Shown in pieces: positions 23,729-37,299 of a DNA stretch of 64,000 bases; position 1 is the stretch's first letter; each line of letters starts with the position of its first letter. The notes beneath the pieces are model-generated. The model saw only the letters and a list, made by a program, of their open reading frames with translations. It was not told where the DNA came from and made no database searches. The stretch is taken from assembly GCA_003993805.1 (NCBI GenBank), contig RSEF01000031.1:59620222-59684221 (forward strand). The letters run 5' to 3'. Made by a program: the position numbers and the translations under genes. This DNA is from Himantopus leucocephalus (taxonomy: Eukaryota > Chordata > Aves > Charadriiformes > Recurvirostridae).

Positions 23729-26700
23729 GAGGTATTTATATATTTGAGTATATTTATGCTCCTGGAAGAGGAAACCAGCATTTATATATATAGAGAGATG
23801 AGGAAATGGATCTAATTATATATCTAAGAGTTTCCTATTCTTTTCCTTTACCATTCTCGTGGCTGTTTTGACAAGAAGCTTGAAGTAAAGAGCAGTACTT
23901 GCCTGGGAAGGTGCAGTAGAAGAAGCTGGTACAGGTATGCAATCCATTGTTTCTATCTTTCATTTTTTTCAGAGGCTAGCTGAGGAAATTGGAGAGTTCC
24001 TCTTTCCTTACACATACCATCCTAGCTGCTGAGACTTGTTTATGGGCATAATCAAAACAAAATAACCCCCACTGGCTATTCAATTTGCTTTCCCTTTCCT
24101 TTTTCTTTTTTTTTCTTTTCCCCTTTCACTCCCCTCCCAACTGTGATTGGGTTATTTTCTGACATGTAAAAAAGTAGTTATTTCAATCTCAATGGCCTGG
24201 CAAAACAGGCAATGTCAAAGCGAAGAACAGACTCAGGACTGAATAAGAGGGATGGAACCTCAACTGGTTTACCCCAACCAGTAAATTAGAAGTTAGGAAA
24301 TTTGTCAGGAATACTGTGTATTACCGGAATTTCTGTCATGGAATTTTTTTTCCTGGAAATGTTACAGGCAGTTTCGTTGTCCATACAACAAATTTTTCTA
24401 ATTTCTTTGATCTCTGCAATAAAGAAAGCAGGTGTCCAGTAAAGTTATTTGCGAATCAGAAATAAAAATGATACAAAACACATTATAATGCAACAAAACA
24501 TAATCTTTGGATTCACAGAGCACAAAAAATACATGTATTTGGCTGCAACAGTAATTTTTGTTTGATTTTTCAAGTCCAGCTCTGATGAGCATAGGTGGTC
24601 AATAGTATGAACAAAACAAAAGTCTTGGAAAAATAAATGAGAACTGAACTAAACTAAAACCTCGCTTTTTAAGAACTACATGAAAATTTTATGTGAAATA
24701 TTAACTGTAAGACTGTCTTAGGTATCCATCACTCATAAGGCTATGCACAAGGAAAGTATGTAGACTGCTTATTTTGCCATCTCTTTATCGTTCATGCTTT
24801 TTCAAAATACTGCTTCATTAATAGTGGGAAGTTGAGGTCTTCGGTTTTTCTACTTTTCGGGGTTTTGATGGTTTCTTTCCCAAACCTTAAAGCATATCAT
24901 GAGTAGGCTAGAAAGTTGGATTTTTTCTCATATTTTGAGATGACTGCAGCTTCCAGGTGAACCATTTATTTCTCAGCAGCTTTCATTTTCAACTCATTTC
25001 TGGCATATTTCAGTTAAAAGGCAAGGAACTGCTGACCTGCATGGCACAGCCTCATCTGCTTTTCCCTGCGGTTAAACAGAGAAGTGGAATATCTGTCAGT
25101 ACAAACTTTCACATCTAAACAGAAAAGGAAGTGAATAAATAAAACAATATTAGAATGGACCTTTCGAGTCCCTTAACCTTGGGTGACCAGACTTAATGGT
25201 GATCCAGAGGGTAGTTCTGCCTGCTTTGAAGTATTAAATAGAGCAGCTACAGACAGCGACACAAGCAAGAGCCAGGCTGCTTCCTGGAGACATGGCCAAT
25301 TACGTGGAAAGAACCATCATAAAAGATCACTAATAATTCAGCCTGAGATTTTCAGTGAATTCACAGAGTTAGGCACGCAGCATATTTTGAACATCTCTGA
25401 AAACAAAGTGACTTACTAGCACGCCTCTCAGTAAGGTTGTAGTAGCACCCAACACATTCTTAGCAATCTCCCCAAAGATTAAGACTTCTTGAGCTGGTGG
25501 AAATGTGTTGATTATGAAGAAAAGCTGATGCAGAGCAAAGGAAAAAGGCAGTGAGCAGAGCTTTCTCACAGCACTCAAACCCAGAGAGAGCCTAACATTT
25601 ATTTTGCAGATGGAACTAAAACATTGGTAACATTATGTTAATCACTGTCAGGGTTAAAATAACATTGTCATCATAAATATATTTGAAGGCTGCAGAAACA
25701 AGTATAAAAACCCTTGTCATGGAACAGTAAGAACTAATATTCTGTGAAAGATTTCTGTCCACTCTCTTTTTGCATGTACAGAGACAATGCTATCTGCCTA
25801 CTCTGTGTGGTAGATAATGTCCCTCTTCAGTCACGGAGCATTTGACAGTCTTACTAGGAAGTCTGGAAATTTTAACAATCTCTGTAGGATTTCCTCATTG
25901 TTTGTTATCCTGCTGTTCTCTTTCCCAAGGCATAGTACAGATTCAGCAATCATTTCATGGATCATGTTAACCACAGGAAGGAACTGCAAGATATTTAAAT
26001 CTCAATAACTTCCCAGTAAACTACTTTGTAATGGGTAGTTCCATGTGACTTCTGGCTTTTTAGCAGCAGCTTTCCCCATTAAGCCAAAGGGAATTTTGTT
26101 ACCAAATCAAGCTGTCTGGATTCACGGTTCATTTCTTTATGAAGGAGTCCACAGATAGCTTGAATCATAAAAATTTGTATTACAGGCAACTTTTACAATC
26201 TTTCTTTTTTAATTTTTAAATGGTACCAACACTCCAAAAGTTGGGACTTGGAAATCATATTCTTAAGCCTGACTATCCAGGTAAAAGGACTAAAGAAAAG
26301 ACAATTAACACAACAGAAAATGACTAGTATTATGAAAGTATTTTTGTAGGAACGGTATGTGCTTCTGCTAGACCTCTTCATAGATCTCTGTATTTTGTTT
26401 CTTATGAATGTAATCAAAATCTTGGAGTGAGAAAATGCTCAAACTTGTGGACTGGCATATATATTAAAAACCATTTTTCTCTGGAATGAGCCATACATTC
26501 CTGCAGACTCTCTTTTCAGCCCCAAAAGTTATGAAACCTTTTGAAATTTAAATTTGAAGGTGTATGGGCTTGAATGGTACACCACAAATACATGACACTT
26601 TTTTTTTTTTTGCAAGTCACTACCTGCTCCAACCTCCAGCTATCTGAAGAGATTTTAGGTCCCACAGAAAAAAGAAATGCACAAAAAGCTATCCAAGGCT

Positions 26701-27994
26701 TCATTTTCATGCACAGTTGATATCTCTTCAGTTTTTCTTAAAATCCTGTACATGCATTTCATAACAGGCAATTTCACAACACGTACAGGTTTGTTCTTCT
26801 CATATATAACTAAGATTGTCTGTGTGACATTGGAGAACAAAGTAACATTGATGGTCTGGGTGAGAAAAGAAAGTTTGAAAGTGATCACAAATTTCTAGTC
26901 AAAGTCAAGTATTTTTAAACCTTGTGCAGTGATCTGTTTTTCATACAGTAGAAACTGCTCTAGCAAAATTTCTTAACAATTCTGAAGATATTTAAGTATT
27001 CATTCCCATCAGCCTGTGAAAGTACAATAAATTTATTAATTTTTCACATAATCACTTTTCTTCCTCATGGTTATAACTTTCCTGTGCTCACTTGCATATT
27101 CCCTTCCTTGTGCAGACTCTTTTTTTTTTCCAAAAGCCCACTTTTGCTGAGATATGTACAGTGAATCAAGATGATTTATATACAACCAGTTATTCTCTTT
27201 CTTCCCTATCCACTTTCTGATCTCTTTAAAATACTAAAAACTGGAACAGAGGAGCAGAGATGATACTTTTTACCTGAAACTATCTTGTGGATGCAAGTGT
27301 TTACCTTTTAAAGGTAAGGACAATGAAGCACTATAGTTGATTGCCTGAAACATTTGCAGAGTTGTTGTAACTTGGTTCTTTATGAGTGTCTATAATGAAA
27401 GTTGTAGAGAAGGTAGATGCAGCCAGGGGCACAGATTAAATTACCGCTTGAGAACCTGCTCAGTCCCAAAATATAATGAAACAATTACAGAAATCAAGAT
27501 TATGCAAATGAAATTAACTACCTAACTGTAAATAGTCTCATGATCTACATCCAACATCCAGCTCAACAATACTTGCTGTTTGCTGACATTTGCAGTAGAG
27601 GGAGGGAGAATATACAGTCACTTGTTGTTTTAGTAAAGCTCTCAGAAAAAGGGAAGAAAAATCTGTCATTTTCTTCATTTTAGTATTGTACAATAATTGT
27701 AATTTCCATTTAGCTTTTACTGGTAATGTTCATCAATACCCAGAAACATCTGTTAAAAATGGAAACTTCTTATTCATCTATAAAATGTATTAAATCAGAT
27801 ATATTGGTTTGAGAAATCTATATTCACAGTCTTTGAATGACTGATTTCAATTTCCATTTTAGATGCAACAGGATATTTTTCAAATAATATTTTGATTTCC
27901 CTTTTTATTATGCACCTTCCTAAGAAGAATCAACAGCTCCTTCATAAATAAGAAAAAGACACATCTTTTTCAGTCCCTTTCTTCTCAATGTCTC
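23729..27994. other. Unique non-coding stretch with polypyrimidine tract
   Basis: Contains a 40-nt uninterrupted pyrimidine run at 24088-24127 (extended with one A to 24138) and a T run near 26600. Otherwise A/T-rich, stop-dense DNA without recognised repeats or exons. Confidence 0.55.
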
Positions 27995-28018
27995 NAAAAA
28001 AAAAAAAAAAAAAAAAAA
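27995..28018. repeat. Single N followed by A23 homopolymer
   Basis: An ambiguous base at 27995 precedes twenty-three A residues. No retrotransposon body is seen upstream on the plus strand (the preceding sequence is unrecognised), so this is best treated as simple sequence of uncertain length. Confidence 0.8.
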
Positions 28019-29518
28019 GCATGATTTTACATTTGCAAGCTTGAGAAAGGATCGCTCCCTATTCCAAATTACTCCTTATTCCCAGTAATTGCTACTTCCA
28101 AAGAAGCAAACAAATAAAGAATTGACAGAATTTGACAGCAGAGTGGTCTTATGAAGAGAGCACATTTACTTTCAACTACAGTTACAATGCAAACATAATA
28201 TTTCGTGTGGCTGAAGGCCAAGACTGCTGAGGACGGAGTTTTGCCCAGCTCTTCAGTATGACCACTTTCTTCTTCATTCCCCCTTCTCCATTCAAATTCC
28301 ACACGTGCTCCCCATGGCAATGGCAGAAGCACGCTAGTTACTCTTTCCTGGTGCTGCAAAGGCTCACCCTGAAGCTTCACACGGTCTTTGTTTCAGAATG
28401 GCTGCAAGCGGGCAGACACTGTCACAGCTGCTGACAGTAAGTTCATCATCCACATGCTGGTACTAACACCTAAGCAAGATTATTTTCCAAACAGATCAGA
28501 GGACTCACCTAAAGAGGTGGATTTTAAAGGTTAGAAAAATATTTCTGAAGGGTAAGGATACTGATAAAAGTGATGATAAATCTATGTATATAATTTTAAA
28601 ATATAATATAAACATTATATAAAGTAAACTGCATGTGTATTACAAAGAATTTACCACTTCACCAACACCAACTTCGCGAGCATCCGTTTTCCAAACACCA
28701 GCTTCAGAGCATCAGTATTCGGTCAGGGATCAAACACACAAGCAGGTAGCTGGTTGCCTGCAACTGATGTGGGAAAAGAAGAAAAAAAAGCTGTGTAGCT
28801 TAGCCAGGATGTAGTGTTCCAGCTCTAAGGGATGTGATAGGATGACACAAGTAAGGTGGACAAGGTGAGCAAAGTGTGAGATGGAGAAGAGAGAGGGGCT
28901 GGGAGTTTCCTAGGAAAGTGCTGCCTGTTGTGTGGGGGGTAACGGCTCTGAGAAGCCAATCTTGTGATTCAAAAGAGGAGGATCAAATGGCAAAAACGTG
29001 ACTGCTGCATGTGGGCTAGAAACTTGGGCTTCACCCAAATCCTCCAAACAAAGTCTTCTTCGGTGCAGGACATGGGATTTATGCCACACACTGCAGGGTC
29101 AGGTCCCCTTTATGCATTTTTGGGGTCAGTGGGCAGGCTGATGAGCCACAGGCACCTTTGCGGGGACATTTTGCTTTTATTCTTCATTTTAGGGTGTCAG
29201 GGGTGGGAGGTAGAGAGGGTCAAGGAGCAGATCAGAGGGACAGCTGAAAATAGGAGAGAGGGAACACCTGAGGGAGTAATGGATTTCTAATCAGATTCTT
29301 CCCCCTGGCATCTCACACATGAAGGTAATATACATACGGCAACTCTTCACCATCCTCTGCTGGCAAATAATGTAGGTGGCTTCCCCCAGCTGAAGAGAGG
29401 CTTCCCTTCCTCCAGATGCCCTGGCAGATTGCACACAACTCCTAGCTGAGGTGGAGCTCAGATATAAAGCTGTGCAAGATACCGCTCCACTGAGGCAAAA
29501 TTCAAGGCAGGGCAATGT
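28019..29518. other. Unique non-coding stretch with a small tandem repeat
   Basis: At 28665-28713 an ACACCA(A/G)CTTC...GAGCATC motif occurs twice with a period of about 30 bp. About 28575-28635 is very A/T-rich. Frames of about 100 codons at 28069-28380 (minus) and 28964-29290 (plus) resemble no known protein. Confidence 0.5.
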
Positions 29519-29628
29519 CACCTGCATGCACATTGCAGAGGAAATGGGGAGCAAAGCTGTTCCTCCCCACTCCCACCTGCATGCACATTGCAGAAGAAAC
29601 AGGTAACAAAGGTGCTTTTCCTTGCTGC
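29519..29628 (+). repeat. 55-bp tandem duplication, two diverged copies
   Basis: CACCTGCATGCACATTGCAG starts at 29519 and again, identical for 20 bases, at 29574. The remainder of each 55-bp unit matches partly. This is a local duplication, not part of a recognised element. Confidence 0.8.
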
Positions 29629-32600
29629 CATCCAATGTTATAGGATAAATAATATCCAATATCTTGGATTAATAATCTGCCACTGCTGAGTGTTGAGATA
29701 ATGGCCTCATGTTAGTAATGAGAGTGATATAAATGATGTGAAGCAGTAGGACAGAATTGTTTGACAGGTATGTGAAAAATAGTGCAAATGTCTGGGAAAA
29801 AAACAAGCATAACACGAAAGCAAAGTAAATGTTAGTGCATTGACACTCCAGTCAACCAAAGGAACAGTTTTATCATCTTGAAATCTCTAGACCTAGTCAA
29901 TGTCAAAGTGTCTTCTGGCTTTACCTGTCTACCTTTTTCCTGGGGGAAGGGGAAGGAGAAGGCACAGCTGGTTAGTGCCACTGTGAAGGAAAATTTGGGT
30001 GGCCACAGTCGTAGCAGGGATTACCAGGTGAGAAAACTGTGGAGAAACAGGCAATGAGAATTTAGAGATGTCACCTGCCACATTTCTTATATTCCTGGGG
30101 GGAGTTTATTGTAAAATTTCCCACCGTTTCATTTTCACGGTGTCAGGATAGTTCCCCTGGAGACAATCTTTGGGAGTCTCTAGTCTGACCTCCTGCCCAA
30201 ACCAGGCTCAGCCACGGGGTCAGACCGGGAGTTCCCCCCAACTCACTGGCACAAACAGCTGCCTGTGTGAAGCAGCCATCTCTCTGGGGAAGGTGGTTTC
30301 TTTTACTTACCTGTGTATTTTTTTTTGTTAATAAAACAAACAAGCCCAGAAGAAGATTGGGGTTCAAGGTAAAAACCTGTTTTTTCCATTTACTGGCATT
30401 CTTCAGCTACTTTGACACATAGATCTCAAGACATTGTGAGTGACCAAAGATGCCTTTGCCCCAATACTTGCAGTAATATCCAGCTTACTTGATCATTTGC
30501 CTTAAGAAGACCTATGAGGTAAGCTCTTTTGATATGCTCTTTTAGTTTAGATGGGTATGAGAAGTGTAGAAACACATATTCAGGGGAAAGGGGAAAGAAA
30601 AGGAATAAAGTTGCAGCTAAGGAGCATAAGACAGAAATTGTGACCTATTTAATAGTTGTCAAAAATTTCAGTGAAATAATAGTTTGAATTGCTTATTGGG
30701 AAAAGGATTGTTATTTTACTGAAAACTTTTATTGAATAGATTATGTGTTCTCAAAGTTAATTTTCACTAATTCTTTTTGCATTTCCATTGCGATTTTCTG
30801 CACAATCTTCCTTCTTTCAAAAGACAAATCTTTCCTTACCAAAAGTGGTGTAATCAGCTTTACAGAGATTTCTGTTTTGTGCTGTTTTAAAGCAGGAATT
30901 CAACTATTATATGTTAGAAGAAGGGCTGCCTGTACTCCACTTGCCACCTGAATCACACCAAGCAGAACTGGCCACCTTGATTAAGTCAGTTTGGCTACAT
31001 TTTCAGAGCAATATGACAGCTTTTAAACGGTGCTCAATGAAAAGGCTCCAGGATAAAGGGGTACCTACCAAAGAACTGCAACAAATGTCATTTTGCCATT
31101 TTGGCATTGCATGCTGGCTTTGGCACTGGTCCTCCAGACGTACAGCCTGCACGTGAGAGATGAGTGAATTATATAAAACAGATTGTCTGCTACATGCGCC
31201 TGCACAGCAACGTGAAGGGAAGATTGCAGCAAACAAGCCTAGCAACCCTTTCCTTAATATAGAGAACAAGATAACAAAAGCAGTGGAAACACCAACAGGG
31301 GACTTTGTATCAACTGTCAGCCTACAAAATACCCGAGAACCCAAAATATGCAAAAATTCTGTAGTTTCTGTGTTGTGTCAAAGCCCTTGCTATGCTGCAC
31401 CTATTGCTATTACCATATCTAGATTAAAGTTTGTACAGATATACTTACCCTGTGGCTGTGCAGACATACCTGGATAGCACCAGGATTAGTTTAGTGTCCC
31501 AAAATAAATTCTCCTCTGAGAACAGCGTGGTGCCACACCACCTTGGGTGCACAGTACCACAAAAGCACTGTGTTCTGCTGAAGCGACACGTGGACTATAA
31601 TTGTGTCAGGTCTTGAAGTGAGGGGATGCAAAGTGGAGGAAGAAGTGTTTCTTGATTCCTCCCCTCTGCTGAAGACACATTCCAAGGGGGGGGACAAGTA
31701 TCAGGCAAAAAAAAAAAAAGAGTAAATACCACTGATGGTGCCACTATTAATTCTCAGTCCTATGAAGCGGTAATTCAGCTGACAGACCTCTAGTATGATG
31801 CATTTCAGCATCAGCTGTTTTCACTGCAGTGTTGTGCTGCCTTTTAACGCTTCCCCACAGATTTCTGTAGGCCTTAACATTGCTTCCTTATCTTTTCTAG
31901 AGACACGCAACTTCAAAAAATCGTAACATGAAAGAGTGATGGTTTTATGGTGTTTTCAGCCTCGATTTCGGTTCAGTAACTGTCATAAAAATGACTCACT
32001 AAAAATGATTGTGTGTGACAGCTTCCATATTTGTTCTACTTCAATGTTCTTTCATATCTAATTTGCTCAATTTAAAAGCTAGAAGATGCATTTGCCTGCT
32101 GCCAGACAGCAAGCTCAGCCAGGGACCTGAAAAATCAAGCTGAGATCTTTTTGCCTCTTAAGTTTTTTGCTGCTACAAACACTTGGCAGCTTGAACTCGA
32201 CTGACAATTTGGTTGATGATGTGTAAGGTGGGGTGACACCCAGCTCATTAGTCTGTTCTTCTAGTGAAATTTTTGCACTGGCAAATTGAAGAGACTGGCA
32301 GCTATGAAAACGCAGTTTTCGTTCTGTTTATCCTAAACCAGTGGCTTCCGATGACAGTTTCCTCTGTGCTTCTTGGTAATGAGTTTATGCTGACTGGAGA
32401 ATACCTTTTTATTTTGAGTGTTTAGAGGTAAGCAAACCACTGCAAAAGCATGAATTGCAGGAAAATACTGATGGTATTACTTGCGCTTGCAGTGGTTCGG
32501 TATCACGGTGGATTTTTGAAGTCAGATGGCTTCCACTCATTCATACCCCACATCCCTGTTGTTTTACCATGCATGATGGATGCTTCAGCTCCTTCTAAAG

Positions 32601-33989
32601 GTGTCCAGAATAGGCACTGGGACCAAATGGTCTCCTTGTAATCAGTGTAAAAGGAGATGGAATTTGCATCGGTTATGATCAACAGGGGGTCATTTGGCAC
32701 ATTATTTTTTTGCCATCTAAAGTTGTGTATATGTTATGATTATTTTTTGGCCATTTCAGACATGGCTATGAGATTGTTTATAGGTGAGAGCTTGAGAATT
32801 ATTTTATAATGGTAGATTAGGCAAAATGTCTGTGTTTCATCTGTTATACCACTAGCTCTGGAAAGTACTTTATGGTGTGTTAGATGTCGAGTTAAAGTGG
32901 ACTAATTCAGGCAGAGCATGCAGGTTGGTCCCTCCTTATGGAGAGGCCATCTTGTGTTCCGAAAGCATAAATGCATAAGGATGGAAGCCTAACAAAGACA
33001 GCAATAAACCCAGAAAGGAAGCTGAGCCTCCTAAAAGAGCATACTTTCACCACTGATCCAGGATTCACAGAATAAATGGATTTGGCTGGTAATACTGAGA
33101 TATACCAAGATTTTACCCTTGGAAGAGCCCAGACACCAGCAGTAACTCTGAGGTCTGCGTAAAAGGTGGATTTAGGAACAACTTTGAAAGCGTAGCATGT
33201 TTTCTGCCCAAATATGGGACTTAATCATTGAGAGTAATTCATGGAAAGAACTTTTTTCTGATCTGTATTCTTTTTGTATAGTTCCCTTCAGTATATCTAG
33301 TTGTGAAGATTATTTTCATGTCTCTGATAAAGCAGAAAAGGTGATAGGATAAATATAAATCTTAATATGAGCTTATAGAAGGAGGAAAGAGGGCAGAACA
33401 GATTTATTTATACTATCATTTTTCCATAATTATGTTTTTTCCCCCATTACAAATTCTTAGACTGTGTTGGTGTAAACAAATGTAATTTTTTTACATTGTT
33501 ATGAAAGACCTGGTTACCTCATTTGAGATTTGCCTCATTAATTTTCTTTTTCAATTTAGCCTTGCCTTTATATCTTGTTGCTGAGTGGGGAAAAGGGTAG
33601 AAAAATCATTAAGAATTTACTATATACATTGAAATAAACAAATGTATAAACAGCTCTTTACACAGTTGTGTAAGAACCATTTATACAGCCTTTTATGTGA
33701 TTGTATATATACTTTCAATAAAATTAAGGAAAATACATATCCTGACAGAGAAGGTTGAAGTGTGTGAATCACAAGGTGACACCAGATACTTTCAAATGCT
33801 TTCCTTCTAAAACAATGTCATACCTCTAAATATGACTCTTCTATGTTTCTTTGTTTGCCTTGAATAAAATTCATTTCTTAGAAATATTAAAAGAGTATAT
33901 CCTTGGCTTGGCTTAGTGTGCACCAGAATATACACAAATTTCATCTCCTAATATACAAAATTAATCTGCTAGTATACAAAATTCATAAA
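29629..33989. other. Unique non-coding stretch, nothing recognised
   Basis: No gene or mobile element recognised. Contains a G-run near 31685-31693 and an A13 run near 31708-31720. About 32030-32400 is repeat-free and could be conserved non-coding DNA, but I see no specific motif. A small repeat TATACAAAATT lies near 33950-33980. Confidence 0.5.
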
Positions 33990-34370
33990 TACAGGCAATG
34001 CCTCTGTTAAATAAAGCGTGCAGGAAATATGAGATCACTTTTATGTGATTATATTCTTTGCAAAAGGCCCATTCATGAGGGTCCAGCACACTTCAGACCT
34101 GTAAATTATTAATGTACCTTGTATCTCATTAGCTGTATATTATGGAAATCTACCTAAGCAGCTACCTCTAGTTTCATTAAAATAGCAAATGGTTAAAAGA
34201 GGGGGAGAAACTTTATTGTGTCTTTGCAATTAAATTGGTTTTGTAAGAATGGTGGAAGCTTACAGTTTTACCATTTCTTTGGCTGTAATTTAAAAGATCC
34301 ATATGATGTGCAGACTGATGAATAATTCATACTTCATTTATTAGCCTGGTAACCCTATTGCTGGCCTCAT
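33990..34370. promoter_or_regulatory. Candidate conserved non-coding block (homeodomain-core rich)
   Basis: Repeat-free A/T-rich DNA with many TAAT/ATTA cores (for example CTCATTAGC, GCAATTAAATTGG, GAATAATTCAT). Such composition is common in vertebrate developmental enhancers. It is an inference from sequence texture only. Confidence 0.22.
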
Positions 34371-34420
34371 AAAAATGAGGATAATACTTTTTTTCTTTTT
34401 CATGAGGCACTGGAGAACTG

Positions 34421-34468
34421 TGTGCATGTGTATGCATGTGCACACACGAATTTTTGTGTGTGTGTGTC
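34421..34468 (+). repeat. (TG)n/(CA)n simple repeat, interrupted
   Basis: GTGTGCATGTGTATGCATG passes into CACACAC, then (GT)n. The two halves are complementary, so a small hairpin is possible. Confidence 0.8.
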
Positions 34469-37299
34469 TCAGTGTATGTTGGTGTATGCATACTCAGATT
34501 AAAACTAAATGTTACCCAATGATTTTTACTGTACAGTACATACATGAAACTACATTGCAGATAGAAAAGTTCACACATACATCAGCAACAATGACCACAG
34601 CGCTAAAGCTCATCAGTATGAGACAAGTTTTCTCAGGGGCTGGCATTTTCACACAGGCACTAAGGAGGAGATCAGCTCCAGACCATCCTGCTTGAGGCAC
34701 AAAAGCCACCTACTTATCCTTGCTCACTCTAGCGTAAATATGGGAACAAATCCAACAAATGTCTTCCTGAAAGACAGTGGCTGAAAAAGAAATGGAAGAT
34801 AGATATTGCTTAGTCCTCCCCCGGGTTGTGTGCACTAAAATTGTGACAATGAGGCAAAAGAAGAATTGTCGCTGGGGAAAATCTTCCTGAAAGTTTTTTA
34901 AATATTGAAAACTTTACAAAAATAGCCTGAGCCAAAGTACAAGCCAGTTGCCTCTTATGAACAGAGCGGACAACCTGGTCAGTATCCAACTAATATTTTT
35001 TCTATCAAAAATGGCAATCTGTCAAAAGCAAAGCCTCTTGCTGAAATAATTCAATTGTAACAACCTGCTGTTTTGCAAGAAAAACGGAAAAGACTAAATA
35101 TGATTGAACAGGATGTTTTGAACTTTTTTGTTTCATGTGACCTTATGAAGTTGGAAAGAATCAGAAGGCAATGTTTCAATATTATTTATATAAAACAATT
35201 TGATTAAACTGAAGTGCTTTTTCCCCTACTGTTTCATTTTACAGGAAATTTCTCAACCCCACAACTTCATAGCTATTTTTGCCCTTTGCAAGTTGATTAC
35301 AAGTATTGAACTTGTGCCATGAATAAGACTTCATTTTGCTCCATAGAGGTATCTCTAGAGTTAAAATTCCTAATGTGGTCTGCCCTGCTGTCTACAAAGA
35401 GCTAATCAGATACAGATCGTGAGATACTGTCCTTCTGCTGACCAACATATGGGACTGCAAACTCCTCTCATTGTAGCAAGTAAGACAGGCAGAAAGAGAA
35501 TGACCCAAACCAGTTACCCAGGTGTGCTCAATAGAAGACTTTTCACACCTCCATGAGTCAGCACAACTGCGCTGCACCTCCAGAACATCATTACCTGGCA
35601 GCCTGGGGAAAACCTACTCTTGAATTTCTTCTTATAAATGAACTTATTTATGATGCTGTTTTGTTATTACAGTCATTAAAACACAACTAAAAAAGAAATC
35701 TTTATTGAAAGCAGTCAAAAATAATTCTCAAGGAAAACATTTAATCCATTATTCTTTTAAAGCTTATGTCAAAACCTGCTTGTTAAAAAAATGGATTTAT
35801 TTTACAAGAACAATTGCTCAGCCAGCCTTCATGTCCAAATACAGTAATCACAGTAATTACCGAGCAGCAATGAAATTGCTTTCTTGTGTCAGCAATAATG
35901 CCACCATTGATACCCTTGGATCTAGCATGACATCTGTTTTTCATCTCATAACAAATGGATTGCATACAACTATTTTCTTATTTTGTTGTATTCTGTACTA
36001 CTAACTTAAAAAACTTATCAAACTCAGTGTGGGAAAAAAGTTCAAAAGCTGAAGACAGACTACTGTGGTAGGAGTGACACTGATGAGCATTAAGCGTTCT
36101 AACATAATTTTTTGGTAAAGAGGCTGCAGTCCTCACAGCTCTCTTACGAAACACATGTTCTGATTATGGAGCTGAGATCACCTTGTTGATACACCTGTCC
36201 TCCAGCCTGCAAACCCGTGGACAAACACTTCAGACTTTGCATACCTACCAATAACTCCTCTTCCACGTAACTAGAAAAGCTCCAAACATTAAGCCAAGTA
36301 CATGCTTTAGTCCAGTCATATGGGTACCCTTACCTCTTTGGATCAAGATGGTCAGATTTTACCAGTCATCCCCCTTCAAACCACGCAGCGTTTAATACCG
36401 TTTCCTGAAGCCTGTTCCTCTTCACGTCAGGCAACCTGAAGCTTTATCTGGTTCTCTGTACAGCTGAAGTCTGTACAGATGTACCCCAATCAATTTCAAG
36501 TCAATGTGCTAAAGTATCAATACCAGCACAAAGAAGCCGCTGGTTTTCAGCTAGCCCTCACCTTTGTTGTAACGTAAGTGGTCCTTTACCCTTCCCCTAA
36601 GTCTTACAATTTACAGCAAACTGCTTCAGAAGCTCCATGCTAGGTGAGAGAAACTGGTAGCTGGCTAGCTTGGGATACAAGACTTTTCTACCAGGCCTAT
36701 GCTGCGTAATACAGGCAGGTCTCCACCACGGCCCTGTGGTGAGTGATAAGCCTTTAATCTGTACTTTGACTCAAATTTATTTGCTGCTTTGTTGTTTGGA
36801 TGCTTTTTTTTCTGTTTAAAGAAATTACCTGCATTTGAAGGGTTAGCAAATCTTTTAACACAGCAGATCCAAGTTTACTGTCACGCGTAAAATTGGGAGA
36901 ACCTCAAGTGTTTGCACCATGGTTGCTACAGCACAGTTCGAAAATAAAATATTTATGAACTCTTCACATGAAAAAATAACAGGGACCAGACAGCACTAGA
37001 TAAAAGCTGCAGGTAAGACAGACCAGTGGTTTTGTGTCACAGGGAAATCCCATCTCTCTGGTATCCACTTTTACTTGAAGCTCCCTTCACCTAGCTTCTA
37101 GCTGCCTCTGGAAATTTGTATCTTCCTGTATAATCCCACTGTGAAAGTGCTGAGCACTAAAAAAGTCCTAAATGTCTTTAACCCTACCAACGGGGAGCCT
37201 GATGAATGGTCCCTCCTCTCTGCTTTTCTGGGCACTGACCCTTCGGAAGCTTTCATTAGGAGATACCCTGTAGCCCAGCTCCGTGCTGGATTTCAAGCC
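34469..37299. other. Unique non-coding stretch, nothing recognised
   Basis: No repeat or coding content recognised. Confidence 0.55.

Noticed and set aside
27996..28018. A23 run as the tail of a processed pseudogene or SINE
   Set aside because: The upstream sequence shows no coding remnant or SINE body, there is no target duplication, and the run abuts an N.
31430..31620. Possible second LTR (AAATAAATTCTCCTCTGAG words)
   Set aside because: No TATA box at a fitting distance, no TG...CA edges and no flanking duplication could be identified.
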